The notes: generated by a model not told the origin, from the letters alone. A stretch of DNA of 64,000 nucleotides from Phaeobacter gallaeciensis DSM 26640 (GCF_000511385.1 NC_023137.1:1247001-1311000); one strand, 5' to 3'; counted from the first letter of the stretch, positions 8,416 to 18,603 are shown. Program-made: numbers and translations.

Positions 8416-8617
8416 CAGCTCTCCTGTTGCGATGAATATATGCCCCATCCCGGCAATTGCGATGGGCAATCCCGCGCTTGGGGCAAAAAAAACGCACCTC
8501 TGCAACAGCCCCGCACGGTGCATTAACCGCATCGTCAGCCTCCCTGTGGCACGCTCTTGGCCTCTGCAAACCCGGCTGTCTGCCTTGCGCGACGCCGCTA
8601 TCGGGACAGGACTGGCC

Positions 8618-9553
8618 ATGGATATCATGCTGCATATCGGCGCGCATCGCTGCGCGACGGGGTATTTTCAGGGCTTCCTCGCCCATCACGCGGCGCAGCT
8701 GCGGCAGGATGGGCTTGCGGTCTGGGGGCCGGAGCAGACCCGCAACGGGCTGTTCCACGGCATCCAACCCGGCCCGGCTCCGGTCACGGGACGCGATTTG
8801 GTAACCCGCGCGCGCGGCCGTCTTCGCCTGCGTATCGCAACAGAGGCCGCCTCTGGCGCCCAACGCCTGCTGATCAGTGACACGGATCTTATGGGCACGC
8901 CCGGCGACCTGCTGCGACAGCGCCAACTCTACGCCGGGATTGGGGTGCGTTTTGCCCGTTTTGATGCGGCCTTTGACGGGCAGGTGCGCGATGTGATGCT
9001 GAACCTGCGCAGTCCGGATCGCTTCTGGACCTCGTTGTTGACCCAGATGGTGGCCAATGGGCACCCGCTGCCCTCAGCCGCGGTGCTGGGACAGATCGCC
9101 GCCCATCCGCGCAGCTGGCGCGATGTCATCACGGATATCGCCTGCGCCATGCCCAATGCCCGCATCAGGGTGATGCCCTATGAAACCTACGGCGACCGCC
9201 CCGAGGTGCAGCTGGCCCTGCTTGCCGGTCCACGTCTGGCGCGGGTCTCGCTCTCGGACCGGCTCAACCGTTCCGACGGCCTGCCGACCCTACGCCATCG
9301 CCTGGCCGCCAATGTGGCCCGCGATCTGCCGCGCGGGGAGGGCCGTTGGAACCCGTTCTCCGACATTCAATCCGCAGCGCTGCGCGAGCGCTACGCTGAC
9401 GATCTGATGTGGCTGCAAGGCGGTGCCGATGGCCTGGCGGAGCTGATGCGCGACCCTGACAAACACGCGGTGGGCTCGAACCCGCCCCCCTACGACCTGA
9501 CAAGAGGAACTTCCGATGACGACCCGAACCGACGATTGGCGGACACTGGCTGA
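8618..9553 (+). CDS. Sulfotransferase-like protein, divergent
   Basis: 311 residues beginning [20 protein letters not shown], which resembles the N-terminal PAPS-binding start of bacterial sulfotransferase families (LHIGxxKxGTT) but lacks the standard lysine and Thr-Thr. The rest ([37 protein letters not shown]) also follows that layout. ACAGGA at 8605-8610 supports the start. The last 38 nt overlap the start of mcmA in another frame, suggesting translational coupling. The changed loop makes real sulfotransfer doubtful; treat as fold-level assignment. Confidence 0.6.
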   Translation: MDIMLHIGAHRCATGYFQGFLAHHAAQLRQDGLAVWGPEQTRNGLFHGIQPGPAPVTGRDLVTRARGRLRLRIATEAASGAQRLLISDTDLMGTPGDLLRQRQLYAGIGVRFARFDAAFDGQVRDVMLNLRSPDRFWTSLLTQMVANGHPLPSAAVLGQIAAHPRSWRDVITDIACAMPNARIRVMPYETYGDRPEVQLALLAGPRLARVSLSDRLNRSDGLPTLRHRLAANVARDLPRGEGRWNPFSDIQSAALRERYADDLMWLQGGADGLAELMRDPDKHAVGSNPPPYDLTRGTSDDDPNRRLADTG

Positions 9554-11639
9554 AAAGGAACTGCGCGGCCGCCCGCTGGACGCGCTGACCTGGAACACGC
9601 TGGAAGGTATTGATGTCAAACCGCTCTATACCGAAGCGGATACCAAAGACCTGCCCCATATGGGCACCTTGCCCGGCTTTGGTCCGTTTACCCGCGGGGT
9701 GAAGGCGACGATGTATGCGGGCCGTCCTTGGACCATCCGCCAATACGCGGGCTTCTCCACCGCAGAGGAATCCAACGCCTTTTATCGCCGCAACCTCGCC
9801 GCCGGCCAGCAGGGCGTCTCAGTCGCGTTCGATCTTGCCACCCACCGCGGCTATGACAGTGACCACCCTCGCGTTATGGGGGATGTCGGCAAGGCGGGTG
9901 TGGCCATCGACAGTGTCGAGGACATGAAAGTCCTGTTTGACGGTATCCCGCTGGATCAGGTCTCGGTCTCCATGACAATGAATGGTGCGGTGATCCCGAT
10001 CCTGGCCAACTTCATCGTCGCAGGCGAGGAGCAGGGCCATGACAAATCGCTGCTGGCGGGCACCATTCAGAACGACATTCTGAAGGAGTTCATGGTCCGC
10101 AACACCTACATCTATCCGCCCGAACCCTCGATGCGGATCATCTCGGACATCATCGAATATACCTCGAACGAGATGCCGAAATTCAACTCCATCTCGATCT
10201 CCGGCTACCACATGCAGGAAGCGGGCGCGAACCTTGTGCAGGAGCTGGCCTATACCCTCGCTGATGGGCGTGAATATGTGCGTGCCGCAATGGAGGCGGG
10301 CATGGATGTGGATAAATTCGCAGGCCGTCTGTCGTTCTTCTTCGCCATTGGTATGAATTTCTTCATGGAAATCGCCAAATTGCGCGCCGCCCGCACGCTT
10401 TGGCACCGGGTGATGACCGACTTTGGCGCGCAGAATGACCGCTCCAAGATGCTGCGCACCCACTGCCAGACCTCCGGTGTGTCCTTGCAGGAGCAGGATC
10501 CCTATAACAACGTGATCCGCACCGCCTATGAGGCGATGTCGGCGGTTCTTGGTGGTACGCAATCCCTGCACACCAACGCGCTGGACGAAGCCATCGCGCT
10601 GCCCACCGATTTCTCCGCTCGCATCGCCCGCAATACCCAGCTGGTGCTGCAAGAGGAAACCGGCGTCACCAATGTGGTCGATCCGCTGGCCGGCTCCTAC
10701 TATGTCGAAAGCCTCACCAGTGAGCTGGTGGAAAAGGCCTGGGCGCTGATGGAAGAGGTCGAGGAGATGGGCGGCATGACCAAGGCCGTCGCCTCCGGGA
10801 TGCCGAAACTCAGGATCGAGGAAAGTGCGGCCCGTCGTCAGGCAATGATCGACCGGGGTGAAGAGGTGATTGTTGGCGTCAACAAATACCGCAAGGAGAA
10901 GGAAGACCCGATCGACATTCTGGATGTCGACAATGTGGCGGTCCGTGACAGCCAGATCGCCCGTCTTGACACCCTGCGTGCAGACCGTGACAGCGCCGCC
11001 TGCGAGGCCGCGTTGGACAACCTGACCCGCGTCGCAAAGGAAGGTGGCAACCTTCTGGCTGCCGCAGTCGAAGCCGCGCGCGCGCGCGCCTCAGTCGGAG
11101 AAATCAGCATGGCAATGGAAAAGGAATTCGGCCGCCACAGCGCCGAGGTCAAAACCTTGGCCGGTGTCTATGGTGCCGCCTACGAGGGCGACGAAGGCTT
11201 TGCCGCCATTCAGAAATCCATCGAGGACTTTGCCGAGGCAGAGGGCCGTCGCCCGCGTCTTCTGGTGGTCAAGATGGGCCAGGACGGCCACGACCGCGGC
11301 GCCAAGGTGATTGCAACTGCCTTTGCCGATATCGGTTTTGACGTCGACGTCGGCCCGCTGTTCCAGACCCCGGAAGAGGCCGCGCAGGATGCCATCGACA
11401 ATGACGTGCATGTGGTCGGGATCTCCAGCCAGGCGGCGGGTCACAAGACGCTGGCCCCGCAGCTGGTCAAGGCGCTGAAAGAGCAAGGCGCAGAGGACAT
11501 CATCGTGATCTGCGGCGGGGTCATTCCGCAGCAGGATTACCAGTTCCTCTATGACAATGGCGTCAAGGCGATCTTCGGTCCCGGCACCAACATCCCAGAG
11601 GCTGCACAGGATATCCTGAAGCTGATCCGCCAGAGCTGA
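9516..11639 (+). CDS. mcmA: Methylmalonyl-CoA mutase (single-chain, B12-dependent)
   Basis: A 707-residue mutase, the length of catalytic-type chains. Residues up to about 560 form the substrate TIM barrel ([19 protein letters not shown] near the N-terminus, [15 protein letters not shown] in the middle). The C-terminal cobalamin domain carries [11 protein letters not shown], with the DxHxxG histidine that ligates cobalt at about residue 594, and GGVIPQQD. It converts (R)-methylmalonyl-CoA to succinyl-CoA, completing the path from PccAB; the epimerase is not in this window. Ends in a strong intrinsic terminator. Confidence 0.97.
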   Translation: MTTRTDDWRTLAEKELRGRPLDALTWNTLEGIDVKPLYTEADTKDLPHMGTLPGFGPFTRGVKATMYAGRPWTIRQYAGFSTAEESNAFYRRNLAAGQQGVSVAFDLATHRGYDSDHPRVMGDVGKAGVAIDSVEDMKVLFDGIPLDQVSVSMTMNGAVIPILANFIVAGEEQGHDKSLLAGTIQNDILKEFMVRNTYIYPPEPSMRIISDIIEYTSNEMPKFNSISISGYHMQEAGANLVQELAYTLADGREYVRAAMEAGMDVDKFAGRLSFFFAIGMNFFMEIAKLRAARTLWHRVMTDFGAQNDRSKMLRTHCQTSGVSLQEQDPYNNVIRTAYEAMSAVLGGTQSLHTNALDEAIALPTDFSARIARNTQLVLQEETGVTNVVDPLAGSYYVESLTSELVEKAWALMEEVEEMGGMTKAVASGMPKLRIEESAARRQAMIDRGEEVIVGVNKYRKEKEDPIDILDVDNVAVRDSQIARLDTLRADRDSAACEAALDNLTRVAKEGGNLLAAAVEAARARASVGEISMAMEKEFGRHSAEVKTLAGVYGAAYEGDEGFAAIQKSIEDFAEAEGRRPRLLVVKMGQDGHDRGAKVIATAFADIGFDVDVGPLFQTPEEAAQDAIDNDVHVVGISSQAAGHKTLAPQLVKALKEQGAEDIIVICGGVIPQQDYQFLYDNGVKAIFGPGTNIPEAAQDILKLIRQS

Positions 11640-11663
11640 TCTGCCTACCGTTTGGGCAATGAC

Positions 11664-11700
11664 ACACCCGTTCCGGACTGCCGGGGCGGGTGTTTTGTTT
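11664..11700 (+). terminator. Intrinsic terminator of mcmA
   Basis: ACACCCG (11664-11670) pairs with CGGGTGT (11687-11693), with an inner CCGG/CCGG stem, followed by TTTGTTT. Starts 25 nt after the mcmA stop. Confidence 0.85.
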
Positions 11701-11771
11701 CCCGCTTGCGCCTGTGCCCCTGAAGTCTAGTCTCCCCGCAGCATGATCCGCAGGAACAAGGGGGAGACGTC

Positions 11772-12374
11772 ATGGAGTTCGATCATCTGGCCGTGGCCGC
11801 AGATACGTTGGACGCGGCGGTTGCCCATGTGGAGGACAGCCTCGGTGTGCCGATGCAACCCGGTGGCAGTCATGCGGTCTTTGGCACCCACAATCAGCTG
11901 CTGGGGCTGGCAGATGGGCTCTATCTTGAAGCCATTGCCATTGACCCCGCCGCGACACCGCGGCACAGCCCGCGTTGGTTCGATCTGGATCGCCGTACGG
12001 GACCTGCGCGGATCACCAACTGGATCTGCCGCTGCGATGATTTGGCGGCGGCGCTGGACAGCGCCCCGCAGGGGGCAGGCGAGATCGTTGATCTGCAACG
12101 TGGCAATCTCAGCTGGCAGATGGCGGTGCCTGCGGATGGCGTTCTCCCCTTCGACAATATGTTCCCGGCGCTGATGCAGTGGCGTAGCCCCCATCCTGCC
12201 GCCGCGCTTATCCAGCAGGGCTGTCGGCTGCGCCGTCTGCATCTGTCGCATCCTGAGGCCGCTGCTCTGCGCGCGACGCTCCCCCTGTCTGATACGCGGA
12301 TTGAAGTGGTCACCGGCCTCGCCGGGTTCGAGGCCGAATTCGACACCCCCCATGGGGTCCGTGTGCTGCGATGA
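11772..12374 (+). CDS. Glyoxalase-fold (VOC, Glyoxalase_3-like) protein
   Basis: 200 residues beginning MEFDHLAVAADTLDAAVAHV. The FDHLAVA opening followed by an LGLADGLYLEAIAIDP strand matches VOC/Glyoxalase_3 family proteins, which form paired beta-alpha-beta modules and often bind a metal with His and Glu; the early His (residue 5) and the LYLEAI Glu fit. AGGGGGAG before the ATG gives a good ribosome binding site. It overlaps the next gene by ATGA at 12371, so the two are translationally coupled. Substrate unknown. Confidence 0.78.
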   Translation: MEFDHLAVAADTLDAAVAHVEDSLGVPMQPGGSHAVFGTHNQLLGLADGLYLEAIAIDPAATPRHSPRWFDLDRRTGPARITNWICRCDDLAAALDSAPQGAGEIVDLQRGNLSWQMAVPADGVLPFDNMFPALMQWRSPHPAAALIQQGCRLRRLHLSHPEAAALRATLPLSDTRIEVVTGLAGFEAEFDTPHGVRVLR

Positions 12375-12895
12375 TCATTCGCCCGGCCAAAGAAACAGAC
12401 GTGCCGGCCATCGCGGAGATCACCAACCAGATCATCCGCGACACGCTGATCACCTTCACCACGGATGAAAAGACACCGGCAGAGGTCGCGGCCGATATCG
12501 CCTCAAAAGGGCCGCGTCTGCAGGTGGCTGAGGAGGCGGGAGAGATCCTGGGCTACATCAGCCTCGGCGCCTTTCGCACGGGTCCGGGCTATGCCCGCAC
12601 CTGTGAACACGCGATCTATCTTGCCGAAACGGCCCGTGGTCGCGGAGCAGGGCGGGCGCTGATGGCCGCCATTGAGGAGGTCGCGCGTGCCGACGGCATC
12701 CACGTGCTGGTCGCAGGCATCAGCGCAGCCAATCCCGGAGGGCTGGCCTTTCACGCCGCCATGGGCTTTGTCGAGGTGGGGCGGATGCCTCAGGTAGGCT
12801 ACAAATGGGGCCAGTGGCTCGATCTGGTCCTGATGCAGAAAATTCTCTCGCCCAAAGGGGTTGGCGCCGCTGACAGCCCAGCCAAAGCAGGGTAG
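12371..12895 (+). CDS. GNAT N-acetyltransferase, phosphinothricin acetyltransferase-like
   Basis: 174 residues beginning MIIRPAKETDVPAIAEITNQ, the standard N-terminus of the Pat/Bar branch of GNAT enzymes. The acetyl-CoA pyrophosphate loop is visible as ARGRGAGRALM (R/Q-x-x-G-x-G/A), followed by VLVAGISAANPGGLAFH and GFVEVGRMPQVGYKWGQWLDL, typical of this group. Such enzymes acetylate amino groups of methionine sulfone/sulfoximine or related amino acids. Coupled to the preceding VOC gene through ATGA. The family is firm, the substrate inferred. Confidence 0.85.
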   Translation: MIIRPAKETDVPAIAEITNQIIRDTLITFTTDEKTPAEVAADIASKGPRLQVAEEAGEILGYISLGAFRTGPGYARTCEHAIYLAETARGRGAGRALMAAIEEVARADGIHVLVAGISAANPGGLAFHAAMGFVEVGRMPQVGYKWGQWLDLVLMQKILSPKGVGAADSPAKAG

Positions 12896-12904
12896 TCTTC
12901 CCTT

Positions 12905-13603
12905 ATGTCACTCTGGACCCGCATCACCGAAGCGCTCTCTGCGCTGGCCTCCGGTCAGAGCCTCTCCGAGGTGTTCGACAGTCTGCGCGCACCGCCCGAA
13001 CGCAGCGTGGCCTTTGCCATCGCGGTGATCGCGCTTGGCGCCAAAATGGCCAAGGCAGACGGACAGGTCACCCGGGATGAGGTCACCGCCTTTCGCGAGG
13101 TGTTTCAGATCGCCGCCGAGGATGAGGCCGGTGCGGCGCGGGTCTTTGACCTCGCGCGGACTGATATCGCGGGCTATCAGGACTATGCCGCCCGTATTCA
13201 GAAGATGTTCGCCAATGACCCGCAGACGCTGTGCGATCTGATGGAGGGGCTGTTTCACATCGCCATGGCGGATGGGTTTTATCATCCCGGCGAAAACGAA
13301 TTCCTCATCGAGGTTAGCCGTATTTTCGGCCAGAGCGAACAGCAGTTCATGGCGCTGCGGGCACGGTTTGTTGCTGATGCGCCGCGTGATCCCTTTACGG
13401 TGCTGGGCGTGTCACCGGATATGCCGCGCGATGAGATCCGCAAACACTGGCGCAAACTGGTGCGCGAAACCCATCCTGATTCCATGATGGCGCGTGGTGT
13501 GCCCGAGGAGGCGGTGCGCCTGGCCGAAAAGCGGATGATCGACATCAACCGTGCTTGGGACGAAATCAACGGATGCGGTGGCCATGCGGCTCGTTACCTA
13601 TAA
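12905..13603 (+). CDS. TerB-like plus J-domain protein (DjlA-like)
   Basis: 232 residues. Residues 28-155 form an all-alpha TerB-like region with paired acidic turns (AKADGQVTRDE and AMADGFYHPGENE), a TerB/DjlA hallmark. Residues 166-228 are a J domain with the Hsp70-activating HPD in RETHPDSM, preceded by PFTVLGVSPDMPRDE. Such proteins recruit DnaK to chosen clients. Unlike E. coli DjlA there is no N-terminal membrane segment. It overlaps the next gene by 20 nt in another frame. Confidence 0.88.
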   Translation: MSLWTRITEALSALASGQSLSEVFDSLRAPPERSVAFAIAVIALGAKMAKADGQVTRDEVTAFREVFQIAAEDEAGAARVFDLARTDIAGYQDYAARIQKMFANDPQTLCDLMEGLFHIAMADGFYHPGENEFLIEVSRIFGQSEQQFMALRARFVADAPRDPFTVLGVSPDMPRDEIRKHWRKLVRETHPDSMMARGVPEEAVRLAEKRMIDINRAWDEINGCGGHAARYL

Positions 13604-14579
13604 CGTTGAGTGGTTCTCCTCGCTCTTCGGCGCGGATGATAGGTTGCTGATGGACGGTGGCACGTCAGGTCGCCACGGGGTTGATCGCGTGGGCCAGACC
13701 CGCGCGCTGGCGCAGGTATTTCAGCGGCTGGACGCCGATGGCATCATGGTGATCGAGGCCCCCGATACCAACGGTCGTCGCAAAACCCTGCGCGCACTGG
13801 AGCATTTCGCGCAGGAGGCTGGTCTGCGCAGCACCGAGGCGGTGATCGGCTTTGCCAATGACACCCAGCAGGAGATTGCCTTTCTCTATGATCCCGACGT
13901 GCTGACGGTGGCCCATACGCCGCGGGACAGCACAGAGGCGCCGCGGTTTGATGGCGTGTTTCACATCGATCTGGACGTCGATGCCCAGAAGGACGCGGTA
14001 CGGTTTTCCAAACCGCCGCTGGAGTTGACCGTCACCACGCAGAGCGGCCGTGAGGTCTCGCTGATTGGCGCGCATCTGAAGTCAAAGGCCCCCCATGGCG
14101 CGCGCTCCGAGGATCACGCCGTCACTCTGTCGATTGCGAACCGGCGCAAGCAACTGGCGCAGGCGATCTGGCTGCGCCGCCGGGTTGAGCAGCTTTTGGC
14201 CGAGGGGCGGGACGTCGTGGTGATGGGCGATCTCAACGATGGTCCGGGGCTGGATCAATACGAGCAGCTGTTCAATCGCTCTTCGGTGGAGATCGTGATG
14301 GAGAGCGACCTTTACGACCCCAACGCCCAGAGCCTGCTGCAACCTCGCCTGCGGGTGATGCCCAGTTCCGCGCGCTTCTATGACAAGGCAAACAAACGTT
14401 ATTTCAGTGCCTTACTCGATTATATCATGGTCTCATCCGGGCTGCGCCAACCGGCAGGCAACTGGCGGATCTGGCACCCGTTTGAGGATGCCACCTGTTA
14501 TGAGGACGTGTCGCTGCGCGAGGCGCTGCTGGCGGCGTCGGACCATTTCCCGGTCAGCCTTGATTTGGAACTGGAGTGA
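13584..14579 (+). CDS. Endonuclease/exonuclease/phosphatase family protein
   Basis: 331 residues beginning MRLVTYNVEWFSSLF, the first EEP motif. Later motifs are VIEAPDTNGR (metal-binding Glu), VVVMGDLNDGPG (catalytic GDxND) and the terminal SDHFPVSLDLE (catalytic Asp-His). All residues needed for a Mg-dependent phosphodiesterase or nuclease are in place. No signal peptide, so presumably cytoplasmic. The ATG at 13584 is preferred over the start at 13551 because it begins exactly at the domain. Whether it cleaves DNA, RNA or a phospholipid cannot be told. Confidence 0.85.
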   Translation: MRLVTYNVEWFSSLFGADDRLLMDGGTSGRHGVDRVGQTRALAQVFQRLDADGIMVIEAPDTNGRRKTLRALEHFAQEAGLRSTEAVIGFANDTQQEIAFLYDPDVLTVAHTPRDSTEAPRFDGVFHIDLDVDAQKDAVRFSKPPLELTVTTQSGREVSLIGAHLKSKAPHGARSEDHAVTLSIANRRKQLAQAIWLRRRVEQLLAEGRDVVVMGDLNDGPGLDQYEQLFNRSSVEIVMESDLYDPNAQSLLQPRLRVMPSSARFYDKANKRYFSALLDYIMVSSGLRQPAGNWRIWHPFEDATCYEDVSLREALLAASDHFPVSLDLELE

Positions 14580-14700
14580 CTGTGGTCAGCTGTGCCGCAA
14601 CACGTCGCGCATGCCGACCGGGCTGCGCCTATTCAATCCTGAGGTGTTTTACCTATATTGGCAGCAGATGATGCCTGTTCAGCGACAAGGGAGCAATCAC

Positions 14701-15141
14701 ATGAGATCTTGGGTCCGAATGACACCGCAGTTGCGCGGGGCTTTGGCGCTGACCGGGTTGTTGATGCTGCCGCTGGCGCCAGCCGCACAGGCGGAGACTG
14801 CGCCGACACAGAACGACGAAGGCAGCAGCCTGATGCAGCGCGGGGCGGAGCTGTTCTGGGAAGGGCTGCGTCAGGAAATGGCCCCGGCACTTGATGATTT
14901 ACAGGCGCTGGCGGATGAATTCGGGCCAAGCCTGCAAGGGTTTCTGTCCGAGATGGGACCCGCGCTGGCGGAGATCGCGGGCAAGGTTGAAGATTGGAGC
15001 GTCTATGAACGCCCCGAAATCCTGTCCAATGGTGATATCATCATGCGCCGAAAGCCGGAAACCAGCCCGGATGAAGCACCGGATACCATACCCGAAGGGC
15101 AGCAGGATGAGGGTTTGCCCGAGGGCACAACCGACCTTTAG
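14701..15141 (+). CDS. Small exported hypothetical protein
   Basis: 146 residues with a Sec signal peptide (basic MRSWVRM, hydrophobic ALALTGLLMLPLAPAAQA, cleavage before ETAPT). The mature part is acidic and helical (LFWEGLRQEMAPALDDLQ, GPALAEIAGKVEDWS) with a Pro/Glu-rich tail. AAGGGAG precedes the ATG by about 8 nt. Similar roseobacter proteins are often labelled AAA+ family ATPase in databases, but no Walker motif is present. Converges with the ppx gene, overlapping by 4 nt. Function unknown. Confidence 0.75.
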   Translation: MRSWVRMTPQLRGALALTGLLMLPLAPAAQAETAPTQNDEGSSLMQRGAELFWEGLRQEMAPALDDLQALADEFGPSLQGFLSEMGPALAEIAGKVEDWSVYERPEILSNGDIIMRRKPETSPDEAPDTIPEGQQDEGLPEGTTDL

Positions 15142-16697
15142 GGGGCCGGGGTGCCCTTGCGGATCTTCACCCGCACTTCCGCCTCCAGCGAGCGGGCAAG
15201 GGAGGTCAGTCGCGCCTCGGCCACCTCGCCATACAGCGGCTCTGCCTCGCGCGGCAGTTCCAGCAGCAGATGTTTCTTGCGCGGTTGCCAGACCAGCTTG
15301 CCGATATCGCCATCCTTGCTGACCATCAGCATGGCACCAAACCGCATCGCCTTGCCAAGGATCTCGGCCTCTTTCTTGCCGCGCTCATCCAACAGATCAT
15401 AGAGGTATTCAAACGCGGTGCCTTGCCGTTTGTTGCGATAGCGGTGCAGCAGGGCAAGGCCGAGAAACACCCGTTCAGAGTGCTTCAGCCCGCCCAGATT
15501 GGCGCGGGTGGCATTGTCGAAACAGACCTCGGCTCGGTAGTCGGGGTGGGCGCGCCAGCTGACGTCATGCAGCAGGCAGGCGGCCTTCACCAGCCGGGTC
15601 TTGGCATGGTCGGAGGCTTTGAACAGGGGCGAGACAAATTCATAGAGTGTGCGACCAAAGCCTGGGATGCGGGCGTCCTTCTTCTCGGCAAAGCGGCTGG
15701 CCTCGATCAGCGGATCCCGGTTGCGCAATCGTTGCGGCATCTGCTCATACAGCAGCCCCTCGCGGATTCCATAGCTGGAGACCGCGATATCCTTGGGTTT
15801 GAAGGTTTTGACCAGCCGTGACAACACATCGGCGGCGTAGGGCACCAGCGACATCCGGGCGGTGGAGATACCACATTCGTTGCGCAGTTTTTCCAAGTCT
15901 TGAGTCTCGATATAGCGCAGGGTCTCGCGCACGGCCTGCGCGTTCATGCGGTACTCGTGCAGCACCCGCAGCGGGTAGCCCTGTCGCGCCATGTCAATCC
16001 GCGCGATCGCCCGCCAGCTGCCGCCGACCAGAAACAGCCGGTCGTTCTGCTGGCCCATCTCGGCCCGCAAGCCTTCCATCACCTCGGTGATATGGGCTTT
16101 GCGGCCCCGTCTGCCGCCGGGAATATCGCGCAGTTTTAGCGGGCCAAGCGAGGAGGTCACCCGTTTGCCGACCTCACCGTCATGGATCTCTGCCAGCTCC
16201 ATGGAGGAGCCGCCGATATCGCAGACCAAACCATAAGATCCGGGCCAGCCGAGAAGGACCCCTTGCGCGGAGAGGCGCGCCTCTTCCTGACCGTCGATGA
16301 CATGGATTTTCAACCCGGTGTCGCGCAGCACCTCATCGCAGAAGTCCTGCCCGTCGCTGGCATCGCGCACCGCAGCAGTGGCCACCACAGAGAGCGGCGG
16401 CATATCCATCCCTTCGGCCAGATGCTGAAACCGGCGCAGGGCTGAGAGCGCGCGGGCGCGGCCTTTGGGATTCAAACGGCCGGTCTCCGATAGGCCAGCC
16501 CCCAGCGCACACATGATTTTCTCATTGTAGAAATAGGCGGGGCTGCGGGCAGCACCGTCAAAAATCACCATCCGCACCGAGTTGGAGCCGACGTCGACCA
16601 CCCCCACCCGCGACAGGGCGCGGGCGCCCGGATCGTCAAACAAGGGACGCTCAAATGGCCCCCAATCGGCGGTGGCAGGATCCGGTGTCACGTGCAT
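15138..16697 (-). CDS. ppx: Ppx/GppA-family exopolyphosphatase/(p)ppGpp phosphohydrolase
   Basis: 519 residues from the ATG at 16697, which has GGAG 6 nt upstream; an in-frame start at 16748 is less likely. The ASKHA phosphate-binding loops are visible: VVDVGSNSVRMVIFDG, VATAAVRDASDG, IDGQEEARLSA and CDIGGSSMELAEI. The C-terminal part, about residues 330-480, carries HD-like helices (LLHDVSWRAHPDYR). It degrades polyphosphate from the chain end and may hydrolyse pppGpp. Last gene of the minus-strand unit perM-hdaA-ppx, a conserved alphaproteobacterial order. Confidence 0.9.
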   Translation of the reverse strand: MHVTPDPATADWGPFERPLFDDPGARALSRVGVVDVGSNSVRMVIFDGAARSPAYFYNEKIMCALGAGLSETGRLNPKGRARALSALRRFQHLAEGMDMPPLSVVATAAVRDASDGQDFCDEVLRDTGLKIHVIDGQEEARLSAQGVLLGWPGSYGLVCDIGGSSMELAEIHDGEVGKRVTSSLGPLKLRDIPGGRRGRKAHITEVMEGLRAEMGQQNDRLFLVGGSWRAIARIDMARQGYPLRVLHEYRMNAQAVRETLRYIETQDLEKLRNECGISTARMSLVPYAADVLSRLVKTFKPKDIAVSSYGIREGLLYEQMPQRLRNRDPLIEASRFAEKKDARIPGFGRTLYEFVSPLFKASDHAKTRLVKAACLLHDVSWRAHPDYRAEVCFDNATRANLGGLKHSERVFLGLALLHRYRNKRQGTAFEYLYDLLDERGKKEAEILGKAMRFGAMLMVSKDGDIGKLVWQPRKKHLLLELPREAEPLYGEVAEARLTSLARSLEAEVRVKIRKGTPAP

Positions 16698-16744
16698 GTT
16701 GGCTCCGTTACGTGTCGTCAGGATGGGGGATCGAGACCCGTGGG

Positions 16745-17527
16745 TCAATCGCCGGATGCGGCAGGGCGGGCGGCATCTGCGGCATCTGATTTTGGATTGG
16801 TCTCTGCGGTGGCGCGCGCGTCTGCCGGGACCTCTGCCGGTGCCGAAGTTGGCCGGGCAGGGCGATCGGACATCAGCTCCACCGCCAGCATGCGCGACAC
16901 CATCCGCCCTTCGGTGAGCGAGAGACGATCCAGCTCCTCCACGATTTGCGAGGCGGCGGCAAAAGACCGGTCCATATGGGCCACCAGATAGGGGATCACA
17001 TCCGGTTTCGGGGTGATCTGGCGGTCATTGAACAGTTTTGCCAGTACCACCGACAACAGCGCATCATCGGGTGGTTGCAGCTGGGCGTGGGGGGCGCCTT
17101 CGATGCGGCTTTGCAGATCGGGCAGGGACATGCCCCACAGATGCGGCGCCGCGCGGCCCGTCAGCATCAGCGCGTGACCATTGGCAAGCACCAGATTGTG
17201 CAGGTGAAACAACGCGTCCTGCGCAGGTGCGCTATCGGCAATATCCGGCACATCCTCCACCGCGATCGGCCCATCGGCCAGATGCGGAACATCCTCCTTG
17301 GTCAGCTGCCATGCGGGAATGATCTGCGCGCCGGAATTGCTCGCCCAGACATGCACCAGATGGGTTTTGCCAGAGCGTTTGGGCCCGCTCAGCACCAGCT
17401 TGCCGCCGGGCCAGGCGAACGAGGGGTCCAGCATCGCCACCGCCATCGCATTGGAGGGGGCGACAAAGAAATCATCCCGCCCCAGCGCCGGTTTCGCCGG
17501 GAGATCAAAGCTCAGCTGTTGTGCCAT
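16745..17527 (-). CDS. hdaA: HdaA, DnaA-homologous regulator of replication initiation
   Basis: 260 residues. The N-terminus carries QLSFDL (residues 4-9), a beta-clamp-binding peptide as in Hda/HdaA. A Walker A GPKRSGKTHL follows at about residue 49, with a DnaA-like AAA+ fold (AVEDVPDIADSAPAQDALFH, MLTGRAAP). The C-terminal 40 residues are a Pro/Ala-rich tail. With the sliding clamp HdaA stimulates ATP hydrolysis by DnaA and prevents re-initiation. It starts 8 nt after the perM stop and lacks DnaA domains I, II and IV, as expected. Confidence 0.9.
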   Translation of the reverse strand: MAQQLSFDLPAKPALGRDDFFVAPSNAMAVAMLDPSFAWPGGKLVLSGPKRSGKTHLVHVWASNSGAQIIPAWQLTKEDVPHLADGPIAVEDVPDIADSAPAQDALFHLHNLVLANGHALMLTGRAAPHLWGMSLPDLQSRIEGAPHAQLQPPDDALLSVVLAKLFNDRQITPKPDVIPYLVAHMDRSFAAASQIVEELDRLSLTEGRMVSRMLAVELMSDRPARPTSAPAEVPADARATAETNPKSDAADAARPAASGD

Positions 17528-17535
17528 GGGATAAT

Positions 17536-18603
17536 TCAGTCCGCGTCATGAAAGGCTTTGCCCTGGTAGAGGCGACTGTCCAGATACTGCTCAACAAGAA
17601 AACGCGCAATCACCCCGAGGGCTGCCGCTACCGGAACCGCGATCAGCATGCCCACAAAGCCAAACAGTGCGCCAAAGACCGACAGCGCCAGCAGCAACCA
17701 GACCGGATGCAGCCCGACCGAGTTGCCCACCAGTTTGGGGGTGAGAAGGTTGCCCTCAATCACCTGTCCTATCATGAAAATACCGGCCACCATGCCAATC
17801 GACCACCAGTCGCCCCAGAACTGAAACAGCGCGAGACCAATGGCCAGTGCGCCGCCGATCAGGGCACCCAGATAGGGAATGAATGTGACCAAACCAGCGA
17901 TAAAGCCGACTGCCAGACCAAAGTTGAGCCCGACCACCATCAGGGCAACGGCATAATAGGTGCCCAGGATCAGGCAGACCGTGCCCATGCCGCGGATGAA
18001 CGACGCCAGCACCTTGTCGATCCGGCTGGCCAGCAGGCGAATGGTCGGGGCATGGTCACGGGGCAGCAGCTCATCAATACGGGCGACCATCCGGTCCCAG
18101 TCCAGCAGCAGATAGACCGCCACCACTGGGACAATTACAAACAGGATCAGCACGTTGACCAGCGACACCGCGGATCCCACGACGCCCTCCAAAACGCTGA
18201 TGGCCTTGCTCTGCAGGGTTTGCGCAATGGAGACGATGGTCTGTTGGGCCCGGCTGCCCTCATCAAACAGAGAGGGCGCGTGTTTCTGGGCGAAGTCCCG
18301 CAGGTTCTGGAACGCCTCCGGCAGAACCTGTGCCAGATCGATCATCTGATAGATCAATGTCGGCACCACCACCAGCAACATGACCACGAACAACAAGACC
18401 GCTGCCACAGTGATCACGGCCGTGGCGGCCGTTCGGCTGAGGCCCATCGCCTCCAGCCGGTCAGCAATCGGATCAATCAGATAGGCAATCGCCGCACCCA
18501 GCACGAAGGGCAGCAGCACATCGCCAAGCGCCCAGAGCACAACCGCGATGACAACCGCCGCAATGCCCCAGTATTTCATCTGTTTCTGTGCGGGAAGAGC
18601 CAT
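17536..18603 (-). CDS. AI-2E/PerM family membrane transporter
   Basis: 355 residues from the ATG at 18603, with AAGGA 8 nt upstream; an earlier in-frame start at 18681 adds an unlikely hydrophilic leader. About eight membrane segments follow the AI-2E family plan: two near the N-terminus (YWGIAAVVIAVVLWALGDVL, LPFVLGAAIAYLIDP), two more near residues 65-90 and about 145-170, and a C-terminal block ending GMLIAVPVAAALGVIARFLV. The conserved family segment IPYLGALIGG is present. Substrate unknown; despite the name few members move autoinducer-2. Promoter-proximal gene of the hdaA operon. Confidence 0.88.
   Translation of the reverse strand: MALPAQKQMKYWGIAAVVIAVVLWALGDVLLPFVLGAAIAYLIDPIADRLEAMGLSRTAATAVITVAAVLLFVVMLLVVVPTLIYQMIDLAQVLPEAFQNLRDFAQKHAPSLFDEGSRAQQTIVSIAQTLQSKAISVLEGVVGSAVSLVNVLILFVIVPVVAVYLLLDWDRMVARIDELLPRDHAPTIRLLASRIDKVLASFIRGMGTVCLILGTYYAVALMVVGLNFGLAVGFIAGLVTFIPYLGALIGGALAIGLALFQFWGDWWSIGMVAGIFMIGQVIEGNLLTPKLVGNSVGLHPVWLLLALSVFGALFGFVGMLIAVPVAAALGVIARFLVEQYLDSRLYQGKAFHDAD

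Noticed and set aside
14701..15141. AAA+ ATPase label for the small exported protein
   Set aside because: No Walker A or B motif in 146 residues; the name seen for such proteins in databases is not supported.
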